Assembly (NCBI RefSeq): GCF_900199455.1
Contig: NZ_FZQR01000004.1
Span: 62,001 to 126,000, forward strand
Length of the DNA stretch: 64,000 nt
Direction: 5' to 3'
From: Mesorhizobium carmichaelinearum
GTDB lineage: Bacteria; Pseudomonadota; Alphaproteobacteria; Rhizobiales; Rhizobiaceae
Shown here: piece after piece, positions 51,101 to 59,021 of the stretch
Numbering within the stretch: the first letter of the stretch is position 1
How the letters are laid out: every line of letters begins with the position of its first letter
Made by a program: the position numbers and the translations under genes
Notes under the pieces: generated by a model
The model's database searches: none
Seen by the model: the letters and a program-made list of their open reading frames with translations, nothing else
Told to the model about the DNA's origin: nothing

Positions 51101-51138
51101 GCTAGAAAATTGCGTCTTGAGGTTTCGACAAAGGTCAT
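48118..51138 (-). CDS. Tat-signal caspase-like (C14) protein with ten TPR-type repeats
   Basis: 1006 residues. The N-terminus TSRRNFLARMWLTAFVAALL carries a twin-arginine signal (SRRxFL) and ends at AFA. The caspase domain spans about 38-290, with His114 in YYSGHGIE and Cys165 in LLDACRTNPF, both intact. After a helical linker (290-500) come ten units, each with a W-A-x4-N-N-L-G core (DWAASQNNLGLVL and similar) spaced 50-60 residues, to about 950. This is a metacaspase/orthocaspase-like protease fused to a repeat solenoid, probably periplasmic. Rhizobial relatives exist but their targets are unknown. Not next to defence genes. Confidence 0.87.
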   Translation of the reverse strand: MTFVETSRRNFLARMWLTAFVAALLCLAATALAFAETKSLKGVALIIGQSNYLHIAALPNPANDARDMAKMLTDLGFDARNVTDRDAAKLKRDLERFVEDAEGADVAFIYYSGHGIEAGGENYLVPVDADVSSLKDAGQALVPISSVMDELKKTVPVTIVLLDACRTNPFPADAVVRRAPTASAEPIGAGGLEPVRGAKALANASAEDASLGTVVGFAAEPGRPALDGAAGENSPYAAALLRHLAAMKGTEFGSVMRMVTEEVYLDTKAKQRPWVNESLRRLLYFGVAPPEPTGDDGLITGERRQLLLTISELPDPKRAQVELASLQDGVPLDALYGVLRALGTDKIPEDPTDLQKVLGAQAERLKKMMSERAALRTDDPEIKRLVASADKAISQGAMVTARKFLDDAVGRVEQNSGAVDEAEELVRQKRIADAAIYAKRADAAALVFDYKSAANDYAKAFSLVEKWDDKLRWNYKNQQAEALNSYGYATGDLDALQHAIEAYHVILNFIPNGEQNRDWAITRNNMAVVLQTIGERETETAHLEEAAQIFRDSLIVFERERDDPNWAAAQNNLANVLLKIGERESDPKRLNEAVAAMRAALEKRPRDKLPLDWAASQNNLGLVLYALSEREPAGEHLKDAEAAYRLALEEYTREKAPVEWAMVENNLGNTLVTLGIQLNDKAKINEAADAFRAALKVRTRETFPVSWATSRLNLGNALSGVARFDMGTDTLEEAAAAYDDALTVFTRQRFPMDWASAQNNLGSIYQTLGQRTRDAARLEQSVAAFQAARQVYVRRKFPLDWAMSYYNLGNTLQLLGGVTDKPEHYSEAVDAYSNALSEYKRETNPRQWALAQAGLGSTLHWLSMSNADPKTLRDSIAARRAALEVLTIETAPVDWANAQNGIGMSLLNLGNIERTGKYLDEAEAAFTATLKVFTRESQPLQWAFEQNNLGDIHWNRASYGGGKPEYLKAIEFFENAKQGFTEAGYTIPIPLTDQKIDLVKKQIAKK

Positions 51139-51250
51139 TTGTCGTTGGTGTTCCGCCCTGATACTCCAAACCCTCTATAACGCTGCCAGCATAGCATGAT
51201 CAAATTCGGGCGTGATTGCGCCGCGCGCGTGGCTCGCCTATCCCTGAAAA

Positions 51251-52216
51251 ATGTCTCCGCTTACAGAAACCGTCCTATTCGTCTTCAGCCTGGTTGCGCT
51301 CGGCTATCTCGCCGGGTTTACAGGCTATCTCAGGCCGGCGAGCGGCGAGGGGATATCGGACTTCGCGGTCTCGGTAGCGATGCCGCTGCTTCTGTTCCAG
51401 ACCATGGTGAATGCCGATTTCCACGGCGTCGCGCCGTGGCCGTTGTGGGGAGCCTATTTCACGGCGGTGGCGATCACCTGGGCCGCCGGTCATGTCGTCA
51501 CCACGCGGATCTTCGGGCGCGACGCGCGTGCCGGTGTCGTTGGCGGCGTGTCGTCGGCCTATTCCAATGTGGTGCTGCTCGGCGCTCCCTTCATTCTTGG
51601 TATATTCGGCCCGAGCGGCTTCGAAGTGCTGTCGCTGCTGGTTTCCGTGCACCTGCCTGTGATGATGATGGCCTCGATCGTTCTGTTCGAGATGTTCGGC
51701 CGGGGCGGTGGCGAACATGTCCATCCGTTGCGGGTGCTGCGCAGTTTCCTGCGGCGGCTGCTCATCAACCCGCTGATCATCGGCATTCTGCTCGGGCTGG
51801 CATGGCGGCTGAGCGGCGTGCCGCTGCCCGGCCTCGTCATGCGGCTGGTCGATGCGTTGGCCGACACGGCAGGGCCGGTGGCGCTGTTTGCCATGGGGCT
51901 CAGCCTGCGCCGCTTCGGCGTTTCCGGCAATGTCCGCCCGGCGCTGGCGCTTTCGGCGCTGAAACTGTTCCTGATGCCGGCGCTGGTTCTCGCCTTCGTC
52001 TGGCTGCTCGGCCTGCCGCCGATGACCGCCAAGGTGGCGGTCGTGGTCGCGGCGCTGCCGTCCGGCATCAATTCCTACCTGATCGCCGTGCAGTTCAGCA
52101 CCGGCCAGGCACTGGCATCGAACCAGATGACCATCGCCACCGCCTGCGCCGCCGTCACCACGGCCTTCTGGCTGACGGTGGTGGTTCATGTCTTTGGTCA
52201 GGTCTCGGCTTTTTAA
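51251..52216 (+). CDS. AEC family transporter
   Basis: 321 residues with ten predicted membrane segments in two halves. Family features are VAMPLLLFQTMVNADF, VGGVSSAYSNVVLLGAPFI and the C-terminal ALPSGINSYLIAVQF. Members move organic anions or auxin-like compounds. Substrate unknown; no neighbour helps. Confidence 0.87.
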   Translation: MSPLTETVLFVFSLVALGYLAGFTGYLRPASGEGISDFAVSVAMPLLLFQTMVNADFHGVAPWPLWGAYFTAVAITWAAGHVVTTRIFGRDARAGVVGGVSSAYSNVVLLGAPFILGIFGPSGFEVLSLLVSVHLPVMMMASIVLFEMFGRGGGEHVHPLRVLRSFLRRLLINPLIIGILLGLAWRLSGVPLPGLVMRLVDALADTAGPVALFAMGLSLRRFGVSGNVRPALALSALKLFLMPALVLAFVWLLGLPPMTAKVAVVVAALPSGINSYLIAVQFSTGQALASNQMTIATACAAVTTAFWLTVVVHVFGQVSAF

Positions 52217-52399
52217 ACTAATTCACATGTGAAGGACTGGCCTTTGGCTGGCCCAAACCCTATATGCCATCTTGCGATTGCTTGCGGGCCTTGCCCTAGG
52301 TAAAGAGCAGTGGCTCCGGCGTGCCGGCTTCAATCATGGCGCACGCTCACCGAAGATTTCACAGACCGGCCCGTCAGTGCGCCGAACGGAGGATAGACC

Positions 52400-53857
52400 A
52401 TGCTTCAGAAAACCAGCCATTTCATGCGGCAGGCCAATCTCATTAACGGCGAATGGGTGCAGGCCGACAGCGGCCTGACGGTCGACGTCAACAACCCCGC
52501 TACCGGCCTGAAGATCGGCACCGTGCCGAAGTCGGGCAAGGCGGAGACCCGCCGCGCCATCGAAGCCGCGGACGCCGCCTTCAAGACCTGGCGCAAGACG
52601 ACCGCGCTCGAGCGCTCGAAGCTGCTGCGCAAGCTGCATGACGCGATGATGGACAATCAGGACGTGCTGGCCGAGCTCTTGACCATCGAGCAGGGCAAGT
52701 CGCTGTTTGAATCGAAGGGCGAGATCGGCTCGGCCGCGGCCTACATCCTGTGGTTTGCCGAGGAGGGCCGCCGCACCTATGGCGACGTCGTGCCCTCGCC
52801 GTGGGCGGACCGCCGCATCCTGGTGACCAAGGAACCGGTCGGCGTCATCGCCGCCATCACGCCGTGGAATTTCCCGTCCTCGATGCTGGCCCGCAAGCTC
52901 GGCCCGGCACTCGCCGCCGGTTGCACCGCCGTGGTCAAGCCGGCCTCGCAGACGCCGTACTCGGGTCTTGCCTGGGGTGCGCTGGCCGAGGAAGTCGGCT
53001 TCCCCAAGGGCGTCGTTAACATCCTGACCGGTTCGGCCAGCGAGATCGGCGACGAGATCTGCGCCAACCCGCTGGTGTCGAAGATCACTTTCACCGGATC
53101 GACCGAGGTCGGCAAGCTGCTCATCCAGAAGTCGTCGGTCACCGTCAAGAAAGTGTCGATGGAACTCGGCGGCAACGCGCCGTTCATCGTCTTCGACGAC
53201 GCCGATATCGAGCGTGCCGTCGCCGGCGCGATCACCGCCAAGTACCGCAACTCCGGCCAGACCTGCGTCTGCACCAACCGCTTCCTGGTTCAGGCCGGCG
53301 TCTACGACAAGTTCGTCGAGAAGCTCGCCGCCGCCAGCAACGGGCTTAAGGTCGGTTCCGGCCTCGAGGAAGGCGTGCAGCAGGGACCGCTGATCGATGA
53401 GAAGGCGGTCGAGAAGGTCGAGGAACTGATTGCCGACGCCACCTCGAAGGGCGGCAAGATCGTCGCCGGCGGCAAGCGCCATGCGCTGGGCGGTTCGTTC
53501 TTCCAGCCAACGGTCATCGCCGACGCGACGCCCAAGATGCGCTTCATGAAGGAAGAGATCTTTGGCCCGGTCGCACCGGTGTTCAAGTTCGAGACCGAAG
53601 CGGAAGCAATCGCGCTCGCCAACGACACCGAATTCGGCCTCGCCTGCTATTTCTACACCGGCGATCTCGGCCGTGCCTTCCGCGTTATGGAAGGCCTGAA
53701 ATATGGCATGGTCGGCGTCAATGAAGGCCTCATCACCACGCCGGAAGCGCCGTTCGGCGGCGTCAAGGAATCCGGCCTCGGCAAGGAAGGCGGACATCAG
53801 GGCATCGAGGATTACCTCGATACCAAATATGTCTGTATCGGTGGCCTCGGCCTCTGA
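52400..53857 (+). CDS. gabD: succinate-semialdehyde dehydrogenase
   Basis: 485 residues. Catalytic Cys289 in [11 protein letters not shown] and general base Glu255 in [12 protein letters not shown](P)-binding TPWNFP and FTGSTEVGK. The SGQTCVC with a second Cys two residues on is typical for GabD. It oxidises succinate semialdehyde to succinate in GABA breakdown. GGAGGA lies before the ATG. No gabT next to it, although an omega-aminotransferase is encoded at 17.4 kb. Confidence 0.9.
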   Translation: MLQKTSHFMRQANLINGEWVQADSGLTVDVNNPATGLKIGTVPKSGKAETRRAIEAADAAFKTWRKTTALERSKLLRKLHDAMMDNQDVLAELLTIEQGKSLFESKGEIGSAAAYILWFAEEGRRTYGDVVPSPWADRRILVTKEPVGVIAAITPWNFPSSMLARKLGPALAAGCTAVVKPASQTPYSGLAWGALAEEVGFPKGVVNILTGSASEIGDEICANPLVSKITFTGSTEVGKLLIQKSSVTVKKVSMELGGNAPFIVFDDADIERAVAGAITAKYRNSGQTCVCTNRFLVQAGVYDKFVEKLAAASNGLKVGSGLEEGVQQGPLIDEKAVEKVEELIADATSKGGKIVAGGKRHALGGSFFQPTVIADATPKMRFMKEEIFGPVAPVFKFETEAEAIALANDTEFGLACYFYTGDLGRAFRVMEGLKYGMVGVNEGLITTPEAPFGGVKESGLGKEGGHQGIEDYLDTKYVCIGGLGL

Positions 53858-53947
53858 TACCTTATTCCTGTGGTCGGCGGGCCTAGCCCGCCACCCTGGG
53901 TCGAGAAAACCAGCCGAAATCCTCTGAATTAACTGGCGTTTGCGGGC

Positions 53948-54970
53948 ATGGCGATGAAGGACGGCGAGGTTTTCGGCACGACGCAGGCAGGCGAGGCGGT
54001 GCGCCGCTTCACCATCAGGGGCGGCGGTATCACTGCCAACATCATCGGGCTCGGTGCTGTCATCCAGGATTTGCGCCTGACCGGGCACGATGCGCCGCTG
54101 GTGCTCGGCTATGACAATCTGGAAGCCTATGAGACCAATAACACGTTCTTTGGCGCGGTCGTCGGTCGCTACGCCAACCGCATCCATGATGGCCGTTTTA
54201 CCATCGCCGGCAATCGCTACCAGACCGAACAAAACTTCCTCAAAAAGCACACGCTGCATGGCGGCTCGCAGGGCTATTCGCACCGGCCGTGGACGGTTTC
54301 GCTGCATGGCAGGGACTTCGTCACGCTGACGCTGCACGATCCCGACGGCGCGATGGGCTTTCCCGGCGCGCTCGACGTCACCTGCACCTACCGGCTGAAA
54401 ATCCCCGGCACGCTCAGCGTCGAACTGACGGCGACCTGCGAGGAGCCGACGCTGTGCAATCTCAGCCAGCATTCCTATTTCAACCTCGATGATGGCGGCG
54501 CCGGCGACATCCTCGACCACAGGATGATGCTGAATGCGGGCGCCTATCTGCCGGTCGACAGCGACATGATCCCGACCGGCGTGGTCAAGCCGGTCGACGG
54601 CACGCCCTTCGATTTCCGCCAGGCGCGACCGCTGCGCATGGAGACCGAGGGCGAGCAACTGCCCTATGACCAGAATTTCTGCCTTGCTTCGACACGCGGG
54701 CCGCTCCGGCAAGCAGCATGGACGCAAGGGGCAAGCTCCGGCGTCGAGATGGAGGTCTGGACCACGGAGCCCGGCGTCCAGCTCTATACCGGACAATATG
54801 TGACGCCGCGCAAGGGGCTGGAAGGCCGGAACTACAAGGCGTTTTCCGGCTTTTGCCTCGAGCCGCAAATATGGCCGGATGCACCGAACCGGCCGTATTT
54901 CCCGCAGGCGACGCTGTGGCCGGGCGCGATCTATCACCATGTGACGGAATATCGTTTCCGCCTCCCATAG
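53948..54970 (+). CDS. aldose 1-epimerase
   Basis: 340 residues of the galactose mutarotase fold. Conserved blocks: VVGRYANRIHDGRF, the general acid HTLHGG, catalytic His in NLSQHSYFNLDDGG, and C-terminal Glu in FSGFCLEPQIWPDAPN. It interconverts alpha and beta anomers of sugars. It precedes the convergent sugar kinase by 12 bases. Confidence 0.9.
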   Translation: MAMKDGEVFGTTQAGEAVRRFTIRGGGITANIIGLGAVIQDLRLTGHDAPLVLGYDNLEAYETNNTFFGAVVGRYANRIHDGRFTIAGNRYQTEQNFLKKHTLHGGSQGYSHRPWTVSLHGRDFVTLTLHDPDGAMGFPGALDVTCTYRLKIPGTLSVELTATCEEPTLCNLSQHSYFNLDDGGAGDILDHRMMLNAGAYLPVDSDMIPTGVVKPVDGTPFDFRQARPLRMETEGEQLPYDQNFCLASTRGPLRQAAWTQGASSGVEMEVWTTEPGVQLYTGQYVTPRKGLEGRNYKAFSGFCLEPQIWPDAPNRPYFPQATLWPGAIYHHVTEYRFRLP

Positions 54971-54982
54971 TTTTCCAGGCGG

Positions 54983-55903
54983 CTAGTTTTCGAACGCCGC
55001 CCGTAGCGTCTCGAACGGCGCCAGCGCGCCGCGAACCTGCACCACGGCGGCGGCAACGCGATGGGCTCGGCTTGCCGCTTCCCGCGGGTCATGGCCGGCA
55101 AGACGCGCCGCGAGGTAGCCGCCATTGAAGGAATCGCCGGCGCCGGTGGTGTCGACGGGGGCCGCGACATGGATCGCCGGCACGTCGTGCAATGTTCCGC
55201 TCTCGGCAATCAGCGCCGGTTGTTCGCCATTCTTCACGACGACTTCTTTGACCACTTGCCCAAGGCGGTCAGCTGTTGCCTGCGGCGTCTCATCCCCAAA
55301 CAGCATCTGCTCGTCGGGAAAGGTCGGCAGCGCGATGTCAGTGACACCAAGTGCTTCGACGATGGCTGCTTGCGCGCCCTCGCGGCTGCGCCAAAGCCGT
55401 GGCCGATAATTGGGATCGAAGGCGATCAGCGAGCCCGCCGCGCGGGCCTTGGCCACGGCAGCCAGCAGTGTTTTGCGCGCGGCATCGTCCAGAATTGCCA
55501 AAGTGATTCCGGAAAAGTACACAAGTGACTGATTTTCAAGGTTTTTCGACAGTGCGGCGGGATCCGAGGCGAGCTGCCGGGCCGCGGCGTCACCGCGCCA
55601 ATAGGTGAAGGAGCGCTCGGCGCCGGTCAGCGTGATCGCATAGAGGCCGGGCCGCGCGCCCGCTATCACCGGACTGGAACCGATGCCGATGCCGTTTTCA
55701 GCGAAGAAGCCGATCTGGCCTTGCGAGAAGGGATCGTCGCCGAAGGCCGAGACATAGGTCGCCGGCCGGTCTCCGCTCAACGCGTGCAGCGCCCACAGCG
55801 TGTTGAACGTGTCGCCGGCAAAACCCATGCGCCAGTTCGGGCCGGTCTGGCCCGACAGTTCGAGCATGCATTCGCCGATCGAGGCGACGCCGTTTCCCGC
55901 CAT
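54983..55903 (-). CDS. kdgK: sugar kinase, 2-keto-3-deoxygluconate kinase-like
   Basis: 306 residues of the PfkB/ribokinase family. GECMLELS at the start, GFAGDTFNTLWALH, and the anion-hole motif DTTGAGDSFNGGYLA with catalytic Asp257. The combination resembles KDG kinases, which phosphorylate 2-keto-3-deoxygluconate. GGAGG precedes ATG 55903. Specificity is by similarity only. Confidence 0.85.
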   Translation of the reverse strand: MAGNGVASIGECMLELSGQTGPNWRMGFAGDTFNTLWALHALSGDRPATYVSAFGDDPFSQGQIGFFAENGIGIGSSPVIAGARPGLYAITLTGAERSFTYWRGDAAARQLASDPAALSKNLENQSLVYFSGITLAILDDAARKTLLAAVAKARAAGSLIAFDPNYRPRLWRSREGAQAAIVEALGVTDIALPTFPDEQMLFGDETPQATADRLGQVVKEVVVKNGEQPALIAESGTLHDVPAIHVAAPVDTTGAGDSFNGGYLAARLAGHDPREAASRAHRVAAAVVQVRGALAPFETLRAAFEN

Positions 55904-56054
55904 CTGCAATCCTCCAATGATTTCGGTGCTGTAGCTTTTTGCCGGCGGCAGCGCCATGGTTGGCAAGACGGGTTTTTTCAGCCACAGCGTTTTCCCACAG
56001 GCTGGCGGGACGCGATCCACCCGGCAGAGCGTTATCCGCAGAAGAGGAACCGGT

Positions 56055-56504
56055 TTGGCATCGATATGGCGTTATCTCTTGGCGGGTCTTGGTCTGGCTG
56101 CGCTGCTGGTTGGCGTTCTCGCGGTCGTCTATCTGACCGCGCCGCAAAGCGCGCAGCTTGCTGGCCCGGATGTCTCGCGCACGAAGAAAACCGACAACGG
56201 GCTGTACATGGCGAGCTTCGTACCGGAACGGGGCGTGGTGCGGCAGGGCGAACTGGAATCCTGGCTGCTGACGCTGAAAACAAAGACAGGGGCTTCGGTG
56301 GAGCGCGCCGCGATCGCCATTTCTGGCGGCATGCCGCAACACAATCACGGCCTGCCGACCAGCCCGCAGGTGACCGACTACCTGGGCGAGGGCCGCTACC
56401 GCATCGAGGGGCTGAAATTCACCATGAGCGGCTGGTGGCAACTTCGGTTCGCCATCTCGTCCGGCGCCGGCTCCGATACGGTGCTGTTCAACGTGGTGCT
56501 GTGA
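56055..56504 (+). CDS. YtkA/FixH-like periplasmic protein
   Basis: 149 residues from a TTG at 56055 with AGAGGA seven bases upstream; an ATG at 55956 would add 33 residues without support. One N-terminal membrane segment (YLLAGLGLAALLVGVLAVVYL) then a beta-rich domain with the His-rich GGMPQHNHGLPTSP and GWWQLRFAIS, as in YtkA-like proteins associated with copper or redox proteins. The next gene, a di-heme peroxidase, starts seven bases later, so the two form an operon. Confidence 0.75.
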   Translation: MASIWRYLLAGLGLAALLVGVLAVVYLTAPQSAQLAGPDVSRTKKTDNGLYMASFVPERGVVRQGELESWLLTLKTKTGASVERAAIAISGGMPQHNHGLPTSPQVTDYLGEGRYRIEGLKFTMSGWWQLRFAISSGAGSDTVLFNVVL

Positions 56505-56511
56505 GCGATCG

Positions 56512-57711
56512 ATGAAGCGCCCTTTCTGCTTTCTGGCGCTGATGGTCGCCGTCATTCTTGGCGGCTGCGGCAAGCCGGATTTTTCCGATGCCGAGAAGAA
56601 GACCATCGCTTCGCTGGCCCTGAACACATTGCCGTTGCTGAAGCCCGACACCACAAACCGCTTCGCCGATGTGCCGGCCGCGGCGGCGCTTGGCTCGACG
56701 CTGTTCTTCGATCTCGGCATGAGCCGCGACGGCACGGTGTCGTGCTCGACCTGCCACAAGATCGACCGCCAGTTCCAGGACGACCTGCCGCAAGCGGTGG
56801 GTGTCGGCCGCACCAACCGGCGCACCATGCCGCTGGCCGGCGTGGCGCGCGACCCCTGGTTCTTCTGGGACGGCCGCCGCGACAGCCTGTGGGCGCAAGC
56901 GCTGACACCGCTGGAAAACCCGCTGGAACAAGCGGGAAACCGCGCCACCTACGCGCACTACATCAAGGCGCGCTTCGGCGAGCGCTATGAGCGCATTTTC
57001 GGGCCGTTGCCCGATTTTTCCGGCGTGCCGTTGAATGCCAGTCCGCTCGGAAACGAGGCCGAGAAGGCTGCCTGGAATACGATGAACGATGCGCAGCGCG
57101 ACGCCATCAACCGGGTCTTTGCCAATATCGGCAAGGCGATCGCGGCCTTCGAACGCTCGATCGAGCCGTCGCAATCGCGCTTCGACCGCTTTGCCCTGGA
57201 CCTTGCCACCGGTGCCGAGCCGAAGGGTGACGCTGTCTTTACACCGGAAGAAATCCGTGGGCTGAAACTGTTCATCGGCAAGGCCAATTGCGTGACCTGC
57301 CACAACGGCCCGCGCTTCACCGACAGCAGTTTTCACAACACCGGCGTGCCGCCTGTCGCCGACCTGCCGCCGGATCGCGGCCGCATCGATGCGGTGGCAC
57401 AGGTCCAAGCCGATCCGTTCAACTGTTTCGGCGCCTATCGCGATGGCGACGTCGTCGCCTGCGGCGAACTGCGCTTCATGGTCAAGGATGCGCCGCAACT
57501 GATCCGCGCCTACAAGACGCCGTCGCTGCGCGGCGCGGCCACGCGGCCGCCCTACATGCATGCCGGACAGTTTTCATCGCTCGACGAGGTGGTGGCGCAC
57601 TACGCCAAGGCTGCACCGAGCGTGGAGGGGGTATCCGAAATCCACCCGTTGCAGCTATCGGATCGCGAACGCGCAGCACTGGTGGCGTTTTTGAAGACGC
57701 TAGCGGAGTGA
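56512..57711 (+). CDS. di-heme cytochrome c peroxidase family lipoprotein
   Basis: 399 residues. Lipobox LGGCG puts it in the envelope as a lipoprotein. Two c-type heme sites: CSTCH at 78-82 and CVTCH at 260-264. MauG/CcpA features include RTMPLAGVARDPWFFWDGR, the TPSLRGAATRPPYMHAGQF segment and LVAFLKTL. It reduces hydrogen peroxide with electrons from the respiratory chain, or acts MauG-like on a protein. Coexpression with a His-rich YtkA-like protein is suggestive of a metal or redox maturation partner. Confidence 0.87.
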   Translation: MKRPFCFLALMVAVILGGCGKPDFSDAEKKTIASLALNTLPLLKPDTTNRFADVPAAAALGSTLFFDLGMSRDGTVSCSTCHKIDRQFQDDLPQAVGVGRTNRRTMPLAGVARDPWFFWDGRRDSLWAQALTPLENPLEQAGNRATYAHYIKARFGERYERIFGPLPDFSGVPLNASPLGNEAEKAAWNTMNDAQRDAINRVFANIGKAIAAFERSIEPSQSRFDRFALDLATGAEPKGDAVFTPEEIRGLKLFIGKANCVTCHNGPRFTDSSFHNTGVPPVADLPPDRGRIDAVAQVQADPFNCFGAYRDGDVVACGELRFMVKDAPQLIRAYKTPSLRGAATRPPYMHAGQFSSLDEVVAHYAKAAPSVEGVSEIHPLQLSDRERAALVAFLKTLAE

Positions 57712-57732
57712 GGTTGGTTCCGGCATTTGTAT

Positions 57733-57760
57733 TTGAAAAATATTGCAAAAAAGGTATATT
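57733..57760 (+). promoter_or_regulatory. promoter of the toxin-antitoxin locus
   Basis: TTGAAA (57733-57738), 16-base spacer, TATATT (57755-57760), in a strongly AT-rich patch. The toxin ATG follows eight bases after the -10, so the mRNA would be leaderless. Confidence 0.6.
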
Positions 57761-57768
57761 GAAATTCG

Positions 57769-58091
57769 ATGAGCTGGTCGGTCGTATTTCTCAATATCGA
57801 GGTGAGGCGAGAGCTTGAGGCTCAACCGAAAGATATCTTGGCCAGCTTCTGCGGATATCGCGTTTGATCGAAGCGCACGGGCTGCAGAAGGTCCACGAGC
57901 CGTATGTGAAGCATCTGGAAGGCAAGCTTTGGGAGATGCGCATGAAGGGCCGGGATGGCATTGCTCGTGCGATCTATGTGACTGCGACTGAGCACCGTGT
58001 GGTTGTCGTACGCGTGTTCGCCAAGAAGACCCAGAAGACGCCACGAAGCGAGATAGAGTTGGCTCTTAAGCGAGCAAAGGAAGTTCTATGA
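57769..58091 (+). pseudogene. RelE/HigB-type toxin gene, frameshifted
   Basis: From ATG 57769 the frame reads MSWSVVFLNIEVRREL.. to ASF and then, in that frame, reaches TGA at 57865. The remainder of a RelE/HigB-like toxin (LRISRLIEAHGLQKV, LEGKLWEMRMKGRDGIARAIY, VVRVFAKKTQKTP) continues in the +1-shifted frame from 57849 to 58091. Restoring one base near 57848 (AGCTTCTGCGG, expected AGCTTCCTGCGG) joins the parts into a normal toxin of about 107 residues. The C-terminal part could start at TTG 57864 but would lack the first third of the fold. Either an inactivating mutation, programmed slippage or a sequencing error. Confidence 0.8.
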
Positions 58092-58402
58092 GCCGGAAAA
58101 CAATCCCAGTTGAGGACGCCGCCAAGGAATGGCTCAAGGATCCGGAATTCGTTGCCGAATACGAGGCCTTGGAGGAGGAATTTGCGATCGCCGAAGCTTT
58201 GATCAAGGCCCGAGGCGAAGCCGACATGACGCAGGAAGAGGTCGCCACCGCCATGGGGACGACGCAGGCCGTGATTGCTCGCTTGGAGAGTGGTCGAAAC
58301 ATGCCTTCGACCCGAACTTTACAGCGTTTCGCCAAGGCGACTGGCTCGAAGCTTCGCATCAGCTTTGAGCATGGGAAGCCGAAGTCACGCACCGGTCATT
58401 GA
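58088..58402 (+). CDS. XRE-family antitoxin (HigA-like)
   Basis: 104 residues. A helix-turn-helix occupies about 45-95 (MTQEEVATAMGTTQAVIARLESG, then TLQRFAKATGSKLRI). Its ATG overlaps the toxin stop (ATGA). In such toxin-first pairs the antitoxin binds the toxin and represses the operon. It remains intact although the toxin is frameshifted. Confidence 0.85.
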   Translation: MSRKTIPVEDAAKEWLKDPEFVAEYEALEEEFAIAEALIKARGEADMTQEEVATAMGTTQAVIARLESGRNMPSTRTLQRFAKATGSKLRISFEHGKPKSRTGH

Positions 58403-58405
58403 GCT

Positions 58406-58858
58406 CTACCGGTCCTTCACTGTCTCCATCGCCACGAAGGTCGAGGTCTGGGCGACATGGGGCAGGGCCGAGATGCGCTCGCCGAGTACGCGGCGGTAGG
58501 CGGCAATGTCCCGGGTGCGGACCTTGAGCAAATAGTCGAAGCTCGACGCCATCATGTGGCACTGCTCGATCTCCGGCACGGCCTGCACGGACCGGTTGAA
58601 AGCGTCGAGCGCGGCGGAACGGGTGTCGGACAGTTTCACCTGGACGAAGGCGACATGGCCTTCGCCCATGCGCTCGCGGTCGATGATCGCCTGGTAGCCT
58701 CTGATGTAGCCATCCTTTTCCAACCGCTTCACCCGCGCCTGCACCGGCGTCTTGGAAAGCCCCACCTTTGCCGCCAGGTCCGACATCGAAAGCCGGCCGT
58801 TGCTTGCCAGTGCCGACAGGATGTTACGGTCGATGCGGTCCAATTGGTCTTCTGTCAT
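58406..58858 (-). CDS. putR: Lrp/AsnC-family regulator of proline catabolism
   Basis: 150 residues. N-terminal helix-turn-helix (ALASNGRLSMSDLAAKVGLSKTPVQARVKRLEKDG) and C-terminal RAM ligand domain (VQKVKLSDTRSAALDAF-like, MMASSFDYLLKVRT). It is divergent from putA, as in Agrobacterium and Rhodobacter, where PutR activates putA in response to proline. Start at ATG 58858; GTG 58867 is an alternative. Its 3' end is four bases from the antitoxin stop. Confidence 0.88.
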   Translation of the reverse strand: MTEDQLDRIDRNILSALASNGRLSMSDLAAKVGLSKTPVQARVKRLEKDGYIRGYQAIIDRERMGEGHVAFVQVKLSDTRSAALDAFNRSVQAVPEIEQCHMMASSFDYLLKVRTRDIAAYRRVLGERISALPHVAQTSTFVAMETVKDR

Positions 58859-59021
58859 CGAAATCACAGTCCAGAGTCGTGAAAATTGGCGAAATGATAG
58901 ATCGATTGGGCTATCTTGTCGATTTCTTTGGACCGACTGAAATTCACGCCTGTGTTAGCTTGCGCCATTCGGTCCGGTGACCGCCGGCCCGCTCGCTGAT
59001 GCTCGCTCCACAGGACCCGCC

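Noticed and set aside
47509-51105. Very long open frame (about 1200 codons) antisense to the caspase/TPR gene
   Set aside because: It is a mirror of strong third-position GC bias in the real gene. The product is low-complexity (Arg/Gly/Val/His-rich) with no recognisable domain.
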